Origin: Micractinium sp. NFX-FRZ
Taxonomy: Eukaryota; Chlorophyta; Trebouxiophyceae; Chlorellales; Chlorellaceae
DNA: 64,000 bases
Direction of reading: 5' to 3'
NCBI GenBank assembly: GCA_029339195.1
Contig: JAPTJF010000110.1
Span: forward strand, 62,001 to 126,000
Shown here: piece by piece, positions 37,805 through 48,625 of the stretch
Position numbering within the stretch: position 1 is the first letter of the stretch
Layout: each line of letters begins with the position of its first letter
Notes under the pieces: model-generated
The model's input: only the letters and a program-made list of their open reading frames with translations
What the model was told of the DNA's origin: nothing
Databases searched by the model: none
Made by a program: the position numbers and the translations under genes

Positions 37805-39635
37805 TCACTTGGACGGTCCGAAGAGTGCACAGGCAGCAAAGGAGCCGTCGCCGGGCACGTGCAGCGGCGCGGGGTAGGGCAGGTGGTAGAAGGCGCCGGG
37901 CTGCGCCACCATGCTGTGCGGCATGCCCTGCCCGCTGCCCTCCCCCGCCATGCCGGCGCGTGGCATCACCTTCATGCGCTTGGGGGAGCGCGGCTGCAGG
38001 CCCGCGTCCTGCTGAGCCTGCTGCGCCGCCTGCTGCTGCGCGTGCGCCTGCATCTGCAGCTGCATGTGCAGCTGCGCTGCCGCCTGCTGCTGGTGGTGCA
38101 CCTGCATCTGCTGCTGCTGCGCCTGCTGCTGCTGCAGGTGCTGCGCCTGCGCCTGCTGCTGCTGCGCCTGCTGCTGCGCCGCCTGCGCCTGCTGTGCGGC
38201 CTGCGCCTGCGCCTGCGCAGCGGCCGCCGTGGGGCCCCGCCGCCGCGGCTTGCTGCCGCCGCCGTTGCCCCGCCCGCTCTCCATCAGCACCAGCTGCATC
38301 TGCTCCTTGAGCTCCGCCACCTCAAGCGACAGCTGGCACACCTGCTGCATGCTGCTGTCCTGCAGCGTGGCCAGCTGCACCAGGGACGCCTTGGCTGCCG
38401 CCGCCTCCTCCTGGGCCGCGTTGGCGCTGGAGGCGGCCGACCGGCCCTGCTTCTGCAGCTGCCGCAGGCTGGTGGCCACTTGGGAGGCCCAGTGGTGCAT
38501 GGACTGCACATATGACAGCTGCCGCTGCTGCTCCGTGGCCTGCGCCGCCATCTGCTGCTGCACACGGGACAGCTGCTCCAGCAGGGCCTCCGCGCTGGGG
38601 CCGCCCCAGGCGGGCGGGGCGGGCGCTGCGGGTGCTGGCGCCGGCGCCGGCGCGGGCGCTGCAGCTGCGGGCGCTGCCGTGCTGGCGGGGGGCTGGGAGG
38701 CGGAGGGGTCGCTGCTGCCGGGCAGCTGCTGCAGCGGCATGCTGCCGGCCAGCATGGCGGCGATGGCGGAGGAGAGCAGGGGGACGGAGACCGAGGTGCC
38801 CGCGCCGCTGACGGCGGCGTGCATGCCATTGGCGCAGGGGGCGGAAGCTGGGGCTGCCGCGGACGCTGGGATGGCTGAGGAGACGCCTGGCAGGCCTGGC
38901 GGCTGGGGGAGCACCGGGGCTGGCACCGCCGTGGGCCACGTGGTTGTGGCCGCCGCCGCTGCTGCCGATGGCTGCGCCGTGCCTGGTGCCACCTGCTGCT
39001 GCGCCTGCGCCTGCTCATGCGCCTGCTGGCTGGGCGGGGCCGCGCTAGACACCGGCGCCTGCTGCCCCTCGCTGCCTGGCTGCCCAGAGGCGGCGGTGCC
39101 GACGTCGGCGCGCGCTGCAGCCTGCGCGCCTGCAGAGCCGCTGCAGGGGGTGGCTGCCTGCGCCGTGTGTGCCAGCGCTGGGCTGTCCTCGTCCTCTTTG
39201 GAGGGGGAGGCGGTGGCCGATGCGGCGGGCACCGCCAGCACCCGCCCGCCTGGCAGCGTGGCCTGCTGCTGCTCCTGGCGGTGCATCAGGTCGTGCAGCA
39301 GGGCCTGTACGTCCTGCATGGACGACGGCCGCGGCTGCACCTCGCAGTCAACCACGGCGGTGGCGGGGGAGGACGGCGGCGGCGGTTCGGCGGACGCACA
39401 GGGCGGGACGCTGGGCGGCCTGGCTTGTGGCGCCTGCGGGCGGGGAAAGGTCACGAACGAGGGCAAGGTTGACGAAGCAGCGATGAGCAGCGAGCGAGAG
39501 GGAGTGGGAGGGGCAAAAGACTCGCACAGGCGAGGGCCAGCACACCACTACCACAAGGTGGGTGCCCACCTGCTGTGGGGCGAGCCCCCAGCCCGGACCG
39601 GGCCCGCCATCAGCGGGAAGGACGGCAGACTGCAT
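37805..39635 (-). CDS. Unidentified Gln/Ala-rich protein with coiled coil
   Basis: Two exons, 39635-39570 and 39433-37805, joined in phase (CAG|GCG), 564 aa. Start MQSAVLPADGGPGPGWG; a start inside the second exon is possible if the upstream exon is not used. Residues ~55-75 are helical (SMQDVQALLHDLMHRQEQQQ). A Pro/Ala/Gln-rich region follows, then a coiled coil (EALLEQLSRVQQQMAAQATE, SSMQQVCQLSLEVAELKEQM), a basic patch (GGGSKPRRRGP), about 100 residues of Gln/Ala/His repeats, and a compact end (LQPRSPKRMKVMPRAGMAG, GDGSFAACALFGPSK). The layout (coiled coil, basic patch, polyQ) would suit a nuclear regulator, but no DNA-binding domain was identified. Function unknown. Confidence 0.65.
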
Positions 39636-40623
39636 TCGTGGATTGGAGAGATCGCTGGGCGCCCTTGCGTCGCTTTCACTTCTCCATGCGTGTTGGTGTC
39701 AAGGGAAGGGCACGAGGTCTGTGTGCGAGGGATGTCCAGGCGCCACGGGGGGCGGGATCCAATGAAGAACGCGGGGTAAAGACAGGCGGAAGGTGCCGAG
39801 AGGGGGAGGCACAGAAGGCGGACACCCCTGCCAGGCTGGCGGGGCGCCGGCGTGGGAGGGTCCTTGCTTTGATCTCCCAAGGCAGGCCGTGCAGCCGGGT
39901 GCCACTGCCCGCTCTGCACCTGCAATCCACTCTACCCAGTGTGGGTCACAGGCAGCAGCAGGGCGGGCCAGGGACGCACCAGTGTGGGCGGGTGGGAGGG
40001 TGCGGGTGTGATACCCACCCACGTGGGTGCCTGGTGCGAGGGTTGCAGCGGACCGGTGACAAAATTACACAGGTGGAGGGGGGCGAATTAACATGCAGTA
40101 CCAATGGAGGAAGCAGTGCACCAAGGATTGGGGGACAGTTCAAGCGCAGTGCTGGGGGGAGTGAAGTGAGCGTGGGGGAGGTGAGCGGGGGTGGGCCGTG
40201 GGGGTGCGGGGTGGGAGAGAAAGGCCGCTCGAGTGTGTGGTTGCCAGCAGGCGGGCACCGGGCCCGGCCCGCCAGCAAGCATGCCTCCACATATATGCAT
40301 CCATCAGTAGTGTTCTATCAATCAATCATTCGTTCATCGCTATCATGTGGGTACCCCAGCCCGCTGGGGCAGCCAGGCGGCAGCTGGGAACGGGCACAGC
40401 CTCCAACAGCCTCCGGCAGCCCTGCAACCAGGCCACATGGGCTGGCCGCACGCACAACATCACGCCACATCATATCCACTTGTTCCCAGCCAGGCCCAGG
40501 CGGCAGGGCCCACTCTGTCACAACATGCGTTTTAGCTGCCATGCTGCTGCTTGCCACAGCTTGCCGTCCTGGGGGCGGGGCGCCGTGCTGGTGGCCCTTG
40601 ATCAGTCAGCCCGTCCTGAGCTG
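39636..40623. other. Intergenic region
   Basis: Upstream region of the Q-rich gene and 3' flank of the prolyl hydroxylase gene, both on the - strand. A - strand TGTAA word lies near 40065. No separate gene was seen. Confidence 0.4.
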
Positions 40624-43395
40624 TCACAGCTCGCCGTCGTGCCCCTGCGGGCGGTACTCGAAGAATTCGGCGCACTTGCCGCACGACTTGATGCAGTGGC
40701 CGGGGCGGTCCCTGCTGCCAATCATGAACTCGACGTTGTTGGTGCACTCGCCTGCAGGTGGGGCAGTTGTGAGGGAAGAGGCGGGAGAGGCAGGAAGACA
40801 GGGGGTGAGGGTGACAAAGTACGACTCAGTATCCAGTCCCATTGCTGCCAACGTTAGCGGGTCGGGCCGGGCGGGGCCGCAGCACCCCAAGCAGGGATCA
40901 GAGGCCGCACGTGCCGCACCACCGCCCAGCCCCTCCCTCGGCAAGGCTCAAGAACAGCCACCCCCTGTGCAACTCGAGGGGTACCATCCTGCCATGTGTT
41001 AGTGCAACTCACTGTTGCCGGCCCACGACTCGCATGCGGCGTCCAGGTCCTTGCAGTCCGGGTAGTCCTGGTCCACCTGCAGGCGGCAGGCGTTGCATTG
41101 ATGGCTCAGATTACTGTGCTGTGGGGAAAGGTCATTCTCCACTACACGGGGTGCAGTGAGGGCAGTGCTGGTCCACCTGCAGGCAGCAGCAGCGGTTGGC
41201 GGTCGATTTGCAGCTCAGACGAAGGTGGAGGAAGGTGTGATGGTCCCACCATATGCTTCTTTGATGGTTGGCGAACCAGGATAGGCCTCATGCCCCCCCC
41301 CGATGTAGCGGGGCGCTCCCCCCCGCCCATATTGGGAGAGGTCAGGCTGAGTTGAAACGTGCCTGCTTGGCAGGCGTGCACAAGGGCCGGCTGCGCCAGC
41401 CAGGCACTCCGCCCCGCCCTTGTGTGGCCCCTCTCAGGGGCGCAGCCCTGCCCCAACCCTCTGAAGGCCCTCCCGCTGACTCAGGCCCCACCCTCAGGGC
41501 CTCTCACAGCCCCGCTGCCCACGCACACAAACGCGCACGGCACGGGGGGGGGGCCTTTGTTATTTGTTTATTTTTTACACCCACCCACCCCACCCACACG
41601 CTCACCTGCGTGACCTGCTCGATGCGCTGTGGCTGCTCGTCTCCCACGGAATAATGCCCGACGTGTACCCATTTGGGGGCAGACCTGCGGGGCAGGGCAG
41701 CATGTGTAAGTGCGCTGTGTGTGCTGTGTGTCGGCCCTGTGAGGGGAAGGCCACGTGGCAGGGGTGGCAGTGGCGGGCATCGGTGCAGCAGGTGCCGGGA
41801 AGGGTGGCGAGCTGCAGGCCACCCCCACCGGCCCGATCGCGACTGCCCCCAAACCAACCACTGTGAGACCTGGTGTACACAGCACAGCACAGCACAGAAC
41901 AGCACAGAACAGGCCTCCTTACCATTTGATGCCCTTGATCACGGGGCTGCGGGAGGGGGCAGGCAGGGGGCAGGCAGGGGGATAAGCTGCAGCGCTGTGC
42001 AGGGTGGGGAGCGGGTGCAAGCCGGCAGGGGAACACAAAACAGAACGAGCCGGGGGCAGCAGTGGCGTGCACACGGGGCATGCAGAGGGACCAGCAAGCA
42101 GGCAGCAAGGGGATGACGAGATGGGAAGCTCTGGGCTGCTGCCGGCCTGGGCCTCAGTGCCTGGAAGCGCCAGCTGGAAGTGCCAGCTGGGAGCAACAGC
42201 TAGGGGTGCCAGCCGGCAACTCGGCTGCCTCCGCTCACTCCCCACGCTCGCGCTCACCACGCGGTGTGCAGCGACAGGCGCTCCAGCTCGCCATTGGGTT
42301 TGATGGAGTGGAACAGCACGGCGTTGCCCTTCTTGGGCTTGGCGGCCAGCACCTGCGGTCAACAAGTTGTGGAGGTGAGGTGATGGGACCCTTCGGTAGT
42401 TCAGAGTGACCGGCTGCCTTGTGGGGCAGGAAAGATGCTCAGCCCGTGCATGCTGCACCCCGCTTGACATATTCATACACCATGTGTGCTTGTGTGACGA
42501 CGTCAGTTGCAACTGCAAAGCCTGCCGCTCCCAGCACCTCCCCACCCAGCCAGCCCCCACCTTGCGTGCGCATTCGCTGAACTCCGGGCCGTTGTCGCCG
42601 CCGGGGGCGGGGATGTTTGGGAAGCCTGCAGGAGGAGTGGGGGGTGGGGGAGAGGCGCAGGGTGCAGGGGCCGGTTGGCAGGTCAGCGAGGCGTGGGGAA
42701 GGGGAGCCGCAGCACGGGCGGCGTGCTGTTGGGCATGCCGGTCCCATGGGTCAGCAGAGCATGGTATGTGAGGTGGCGAGCACGCGCAGCAGCCAAACAA
42801 AGGCAGCTCAGCAGGCTGACAGCTGGCCGGAAGGCAAGCCAGGGCAGGCAAGCCGAGGCAGGCTGCTCACATGTCTCGCCCCCCTCCTCCACGTCATTCA
42901 GATACCTGCACAGCATGCCACAGCGCAGCACAGCATGCCACGTCACAGCGGTGAACATGCCACAGCACAGCCCGGCACAGCACAGCACAGCGCAATGCAG
43001 CATCGCCACGCCGTAGCACAGCACACAGCACAGCACAGCCATGCGGGGCCGCCTCTGCCCACCTCCGGGGCAGTGCAGCAAAGTTTAGCAGCACCGGGGC
43101 TCCCTCCCTCCCTGCCTGCCTCCCTGCCTGCCTGCCTGCTCCCCTCCCTGTGGGCCTCACATGAGCACGGTGAGGTAGCGGTTGCCGCCGTTCTCGGTTC
43201 CCTCCTTGTGGAAGAAATAGTGTGCGCCAGGGGGAAGGGGAGGATGGGCACGGGCGGGGCAGGCAGGCGGGCGGGAAGGAGAAGGAGTCAGATACGCGCA
43301 GGTAAGGGCAAGCGTCTGGACGGGGCAGCCAGCCAGCCAGCCAGCGCAGGCAGCGCAGCAGCCCAGCAGTGTCACTCGATGCAGCGTTGCGGTGG

Positions 43396-43431
<36 letters not shown>

Positions 43432-46254
43432 TGGGCAGGCGGGCAGGCAGGCGGGCAGGCGGGCAGGCAGGCAGGTGGGTGATGGCAGCGCAGCACAGCA
43501 AGGCAGGGAGCAGAGGTACTCATCATAGTGGCGTGCAGAGGCGGGAGGGGTGGGGGTCCGGGAGAAGACAGGGGGCAGAGGGAGGGAGGCAGGCAGGGAG
43601 GTCAGATAGGGCGGTGGTGCCGCAGGGCTGCCAGGCACTGGCCCCAATGCCGTGCACACAGCATGGCAGACCGCGCACACTGCCCGGCAACAGATGCCGT
43701 ACTGCCCAGCCATCAGATTCTGCAGACAGCAGCAGCTTGTGCGGGCTGCCAGGCGGAGCCTGCGCCAAGCGGGCGGTCACATGCCCTGGCAGGCGGCCAG
43801 CCACCCGCACTCATCTTCGTACTCCTGACCCTTCTCGTAGCGCTGCACGCACAACCAGGGGAGGCAGGGGCGGTGTGTGTGTGTGTGGGGGGGGGGGGGG
43901 GTGGATGCGGGTGACGAGATGCGCAGCGCAGGGCTGCCAGCCGCAAGCGGTGGCACAGCCTGTACCAATGCGAAGCCCTGCCCTGCCAGACCAAATTTGC
44001 AGCCCCCCTTGCCTTCCGAACCAGCCCCTCTTTTCTTGCCGCACCCCGGACTTCCCGCCTGGTCCCTCCCGGCCGCCACCCCACGCAGCTGCCCCACCCG
44101 TTGCCGTCCTCACCAGCACTTGCATGCCCTCCCCGTTGCCCGCAGGCATCAGCGTCCACTTGGCGATGCGCGCCTCGATGCCGGCAATCACCGGGTCCTG
44201 GCCCCGCTCAAGGAACATGCCCTGCACTTGAATAAGAAATAATGGTACACTGTTTGCAGTGGAAGCAGAATGCCGCGGTCCAGGAACATGCCCTGCACTC
44301 GCATTGCAAAGACAACCGCAAACGTAAGGCTGTCCAGTGCAGTTATGATTTGCAGTGAAGAGCAAAGTGGCAGCAACCATGCGGTCGTGCCCACTCGCCA
44401 GGTAGCATGCCCCGCAGCAGGACCTGCAGTGGGGGTGTGCGCACCTGAAGCAGCCCCAGGCGCCTGCCCAGCCTGCCAGCCGCCAGTCGAGGGAGGGGCC
44501 GCATCTGCTCAACCCCACCTGCCCAGGCTGCCCGCCGCCGCCCCGCCCCCACCCCGCCCTTGCCCACTGATGGGCTGGCAATTCCCCACTTCGCACCCCA
44601 CCCCACGCTGCCCAGGGGGTCGCCTTCGCACCTTGGAGGTTCGCACGTTTGAGATGTCCTCCTTGCCTGATTCGGTGTCAACCACGCTGCGCAGCGGGGA
44701 TGAGGGACGGCGGCTTGGAGCAGGGCATTCAGGAGAGATGTGGGGCAGGGTGCAGAGGTGAGGGAGTGCAGGAGGGGCATCATGTGGGGGTGGAGGGGCG
44801 GGGACAACGGGGGCACAGCCAGGCACCAGGCTGGCCGGGGCAGGGCAGGCAGGGAGAGGGGGCCCGTCACAGTGGAGCTCAGCTACAGCAGCAGGGCCAT
44901 GATGCAGCGACAGTGGCCCAGAGCCGGGCTACGCGGCCATGCTGCCCAGCATGGCCTGGGGTGCTGTGCTCTGCCTGCGCTGCAGGGCAAGGCGGTGCTT
45001 CACTGGGCGTGGGTCCACTTACCCCGAGCGCTCCAGCTTGGGTTCGGCCAGGCTGATGATGTAGTCGCACTCTGCACACACAAGGCAGAGGAAGCAGCCG
45101 CAACGAGCTATGTAACATAGAGGCGCAAGAGTTGTGAGAGGTGGGTGCACGCCAGGCGGGGAGGAGATTTGATAAGCAACGCATGCAAATCAGGTGACAG
45201 CGCGGCAAACAAGGGTTGCAGGGTTTGTGAGAGGCAAGGGAGGGCGCTGGGGTGGACAAAGCGCACGAGTGTACATTGCACCGTGCCGCCGCTGCACGGT
45301 AGCGGGTGGACACACGAGTGCCTGCCTGCCTGCCCGCCCGCCCGCCTGCCTGTCTGCCAAGGCTGCCTACGCCGCCCCACCCTGCCCCCGACGGCGTTGA
45401 GGAGGTTGTGGCCACACGGCTACACCCCACCAAACACATGAAGCTGCAGTGACCCTTGATATTGCGAATGCCCTGGCTGATGCATAAGCAGCACTCACCC
45501 TCGTCGGTCAGGAAGTTGTGGTACAGAAAAATGCGCCCCTCCTCGCTCAGCACCTGTGGGCCAGGGGAAGGTGTGTTGACACACTTGTGTGAGAGGCATG
45601 GACTGCAGGAAGACGCGCCCCTCCCCGCTCAAACAATGTGTTGCAGGGCACAAACAGACACAGCAGGGGCAGGGGGCGGGGAGACTCAGGTGCAGGGTCG
45701 GGGGGGCACACACACACGCGGTGCAGAGTAGTCCCGCTAGCGAGTGAGGAGCGGGCAGGCAGCCGCGTGGGCTGGCGCTGGGGCGGCGGCATGCAGCGGC
45801 GAGTGCGGCCTGCGGTATCACCGCTCAACTGCCCAGCCTGGCGCATGCGCAGCGGCTTCATGTGCAAGTGATCACACTCCATACACTTGCACACACACCT
45901 GAATTCGTGGAGAGCGCGCAGGGTCACACTCTGGCGCCTGCAGGCAGCTGGCAGTCTCGTTGCCGGCGGCGGCGGCGGCCACGCCGCCAGTGGCAGTGGG
46001 GTCTGCAGCGGGTAATGGCCGCGGAGCTCAGGAACCATCTGCATTTGGTTCCCACCTTCACTAGGGCCCCGTACGCCTGGTCTGCCCTCGCTGCACGGCG
46101 CCGCGGCCCCCCGCCTCCCCGCACTGCGATCCAAGCGGTGGCCCAAACCCAAACTCCCATTGCACCTTCCCTCCTCACATGCAACTGTATCGGCCGTCTT
46201 TGCATGGGCGCAGCGCGCTAGGATCAGAAGCAAGCAAACGGCGAGCGTCCGCAT
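40624..46254 (-). CDS. Prolyl 4-hydroxylase, secretory pathway, with C-terminal ShKT domain
   Basis: Fe(II)/2-oxoglutarate dioxygenase that hydroxylates prolines of cell-wall Hyp-rich glycoproteins in the ER/Golgi. Pieces: 46254-46166, 45947-45899, 45553-45499, 45071-45023, 44686-44632, 44221-44114, 43842-43813, 43530-43522, 43219-43161, 42905-42871, 42625-42561, 42352-42258, 41946-41923, 41684-41606, 41076-41013, 40751-40624; about 330 aa. Start MRTLAVCLLLILARCAHA is a signal peptide. Family motifs: GRIFLYHNFLTDEECDYI, VVDTESGKEDISNVRTSKG, RYEKGQEYED, HYD (metal His/Asp), GGNRYLTVLMYLNDVEEGGE, CFPNIPAPGGDNG, AKPKKGNAVLFHS, LHTACPVIKGIKWSA (second metal His and 2-oxoglutarate Lys). The tail has the ShKT cysteine pattern (CESWAGNSECTNNVEFM...CIKSCGKC) common in plant P4Hs. 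The two junctions flanking HYD lack AG acceptors (see findings). The first intron's acceptor is uncertain by 10 nt. Confidence 0.85.
41167..41184 (-). repeat. Short copy of the P4H exon acceptor region
   Basis: CTGGTCCACCTGCAGGC at this place repeats the acceptor and first coding bases of the exon at 41076-41013 (same word at 41068-41084). It lies about 100 bp upstream of that exon in the gene's orientation, inside the intron. Confidence 0.65.
41876..41912. repeat. Short tandem repeat (CACAG)n
   Basis: ACACAGCACAGCACAGCACA followed by imperfect AGAACAGCACAGAACAGG units, in a P4H intron just beside the 24-nt exon that encodes PVIKGIK. Confidence 0.8.
42903..43045. repeat. Degenerate CACAGC/GCACAG repeat tract in P4H intron
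   Basis: CACAGCATGCCACAGC-type units run through about 140 bp of the intron between exons 43219-43161 and 42905-42871. Open frames crossing it are low-complexity artefacts. Confidence 0.75.
43392..43475. repeat. Tetranucleotide microsatellite (GGCA)n
   Basis: About 20 near-perfect GGCA units with GGCG/GGTG interruptions, in the P4H intron region next to the problematic H-x-D piece. Confidence 0.9.
43873..43902. repeat. Dinucleotide GT run followed by G homopolymer
   Basis: GTGTGTGTGTGTG then about 14 G in a row, in a P4H intron. Such a run is prone to length variation and sequencing error. Confidence 0.9.
44277..44300 (-). repeat. Vestigial copy of the P4H exon beginning GMFLERG
   Basis: AGGAACATGCCCTGCACT here is identical to the word across the acceptor of exon 44221-44114. 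On the - strand it reads an AG acceptor followed by GMFLDRG before similarity ends. It lies about 70 bp upstream of the real acceptor in the intron and could act as a decoy or alternative acceptor. Confidence 0.75.
45608..45632 (-). repeat. Vestigial copy of the P4H exon encoding EEGRIFL
   Basis: GAAGACGCGCCCCTCCCCGC corresponds to AAAAATGCGCCCCTCCTCGC in exon 45553-45499. On the - strand it reads GEGRVFLQ against EEGRIFLY. It sits in the intron just upstream of the real exon. Confidence 0.6.
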
Positions 46255-48079
46255 GATGCTTTTTCGCCGCTTCCCTCGCTGCACGGCGGTGTGTTTGGGG
46301 TGGGGGCGGCCAGGAGGTGGATGTCAGCTTAAATGAGCAGCAAATGCATGGGGATGGGCCGCGCGCCACCAGCGGTCTCATAAGCTGGGCCTGCTCTGCT
46401 GCGAGCTGCCTGCTTCCCAAATCCCGCCGCTGATTGCAGGGGGTATCCCACCGACTGCCAAGCCCCTGCCAGGCCTGCCTGATGCCACTCACTGTGTAAC
46501 GCATTGCTGGATCTCGACACCACGCGGCATAAAGCAGACGGCCAGGGGCGCAGTGGGGCAAGCTGCAAGTGCGCACCCACAGGGCGGGGGTGGCGGGGGT
46601 GGCAGGTGACACCCTCCAGCCCCGCCAAACTCTACTTTTTCGCAAGTGCCAAGCACATCCCTCACAGATCTTGGATATACCTTTTTTCTGACATGAACGC
46701 GGCGAACGGGGCAGTGCGCTGGCCTGGCTGCGGCCCCACTGGGCATTTTGCCAGTCACGGCGGGAGCAGGCACACGGCTGGCCTGCCAGTGGCTTGCCGC
46801 CTGCCTGCACCCCTGCTGCCGTTGCCGCTGCCAGCATCACGGGGCAGCCGGCCGCCAGCTTGACCGGAGGCTTGCCGCGGCTCTCTCTGCATCCCACGCG
46901 TTTGCAAGCCACCACTGATCTTTCCATCCCCGGCGACTACCTTCCCACCCAAGTACCCTGCCTCTTTGTCTTGGCTGAACACTTTCTACCTCTGAGCAGC
47001 ACTGGGCCGCCACCTTGGACCTTATTCTGTCGGAAAGTGTTTAGTTGTTTACAAGGTTCAACACTTGAAGCACGGGGAGCGCAGTGTGGTGGCAAGTGAC
47101 AGGGGTGTGCATGGTCCCGGATGGGGGTGGGGGTGAGGGGAGAGGAAAGGGCAGGGACAGACAGGCAGTGACACAGCCAGCGCTGAGATCACTGCAAGGT
47201 GATAGGGGAGGCTGGTGAGAGGGAAGAAGTCACGAGTTGCTGGGCTACCGTTGAAAAGGTGGGAAGGTGCCCATGGTGCAATGTGCCCGGTGGGTGGGAG
47301 TGGAAGGGGCATGGAGAGATGAAATGAAGTGCTAGAGACGAGCGCAACTACAAAACAGCAAGCTGAGGCCAAGTACGAGAGCAGAACAAGTTCAAAGGAG
47401 GAAGGGGAGGTGCGGGCAAGGTCAAGAGTTCTCAGATCGGTGTTGGGGCTTACGCAGCCCTAGCTTCACACTATTTTGTTTGGTGTGCACAACCGCCGCC
47501 CGCGGGGCATCTGTGCACAAGCAGCAGAAGTCATGCTACAGTTTTATTGGGTTATCATTTCGCTGAGTGCGGTGTGTGGATGCCGCCTTGTGCAGGTGGC
47601 CTGGGCGCCGTGCTGCTGGGGTTGACGCCTTGCTCAAGCATCCGCCGTTCGAGGCGCCGCTGCCGTCAGCAGCAGGTGGTGAGGTGGCGGGGAGTACAGG
47701 GTGAGTTGCGCTTCATAGCGTGCGCAGCGCAGCGCAGCGCAGCGCAGCGCAGCAGCACGACCAAGGGGCAGCTTGAAGCCTGTGTTATATCTATTTAGGG
47801 TACCTATGCTAGTCCTTAGCTGCTTCCTATTGACACTGCCTCACTGCACGGCGCGGCAGGCGACGGCACTTGAGCGGAGCAATACGCACGTTACGTCAGC
47901 AATCCCTGGCTGCGACAGCACGCACATTGACTCTGTGGTTTTACCGCACCTAAACCGGATGCCTAGCTGCTTTCCTGTGCTCCTGTTCTCCTACTTTGCA
48001 GTGCCCCCCTTTATTGTGACGCTACCTTGCCGTGCAGCACCGCCCCCCCACACATGGTGAGAGCGGCGGCGCACTCACG
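46255..48079. other. Intergenic region, P4H promoter side
   Basis: About 1.8 kb upstream of the P4H start and downstream of the 48080-48625 gene. Composition is mixed, with AT-richer stretches near 46640-46700 and 47020-47070. It carries a (GCAGC)n array at 47718-47756. No gene could be supported. Confidence 0.45.
47718..47756. repeat. Pentanucleotide microsatellite (GCAGC)n
   Basis: About seven tandem GCAGC/GCGCA units in intergenic DNA. Confidence 0.85.
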
Positions 48080-48625
48080 CTAGCGAGGCACCTCGTCGAT
48101 GGGCTTGACGACCTGCCCCCGAAACATTTTCAGCTTCTTGTTCTCCTCCAGCAGGCGCACCCAGAAGAGGTGGTACACCCGGCGCCCCCTGGGGTTGCCG
48201 TTGAACACACCCAGCAGGGCCGCAGCGTCGGGGTGCGCCTTGCAGTGCGCCACGCACTGCCGCAGCAACGCGTTTTCGGCGTCGCCAAACTCCCGGCTCT
48301 TGCTCTGCTCCATCCAGAACTCGCCCGTTTTGGGGGTCATGCAGTTGAGGTAGGGCTGGCGCTGGTGGCGGCGCACCAACAGAGCACCTTCACCCTTGAC
48401 AAACAGGCTGAACAGCTTGCCGCCGTTGGCGGCGGCGGCGGCGGCGGCGGCGGGGCAGTTCACCATCCTGACGGGGGCCACGCGGTTCTCCACACTGCCT
48501 TTCCATGACGTCACTCTCTGAGAGGGGTGGAAACTTTCGTAGGCCTTGGCTTGGTGAGGGGGGAGACACGAAACCCCATTTTTGCCTGCGACGATCGCAG
48601 CCGCGCGCCCGATGGGATCGGACAT
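48080..48625 (-). CDS. Intronless unidentified 181-aa protein
   Basis: One uninterrupted frame from ATG at 48625 to TAG at 48080. Start MSDPIGRAAAIVAGKNGVSC. The middle has a run of nine Ala coded by GCC repeats and then a well-mixed, ordered-looking half: GGKLFSLFVKGEGALLVRR, YLNCMTPKTGEFWMEQSKS, GDAENALLRQCVAHCKAHP, RVYHLFWVRLLEENKKLKM. No signal peptide or membrane span. I do not recognise the family. Among neighbours with up to 16 exons an intronless gene is unusual, which could mean a retroposed or acquired gene. Residue composition argues that the frame is coding rather than chance. Confidence 0.6.
   Translation of the reverse strand: MSDPIGRAAAIVAGKNGVSCLPPHQAKAYESFHPSQRVTSWKGSVENRVAPVRMVNCPAAAAAAAANGGKLFSLFVKGEGALLVRRHQRQPYLNCMTPKTGEFWMEQSKSREFGDAENALLRQCVAHCKAHPDAAALLGVFNGNPRGRRVYHLFWVRLLEENKKLKMFRGQVVKPIDEVPR

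Noticed and set aside
38064..39779. 571-aa open frame on the + strand, extremely Cys/Ala-rich
   Set aside because: It is the antisense shadow of the Q-rich - strand gene; CAG/CTG-type codons read backwards give Cys/Ala runs. No start context or family pattern.
43392..43475. Regular repeat resembling a CRISPR-like or minisatellite array
   Set aside because: The unit is only 4 bp with no spacers; it is a plain microsatellite in an intron.
46175..46927. 250-aa - strand frame upstream of the prolyl hydroxylase
   Set aside because: Checked for a ribosomal L36-like or other Cys-rich pattern (ICEGCAWHLRKSRV); the spacing does not fit and the frame looks like chance in GC-rich DNA.
47773..48060. 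95-aa + strand frame with a hydrophobic start, signal-peptide-like
   Set aside because: It lies in the 3' flank of the 48080-48625 gene, has no conserved content and no splice support.
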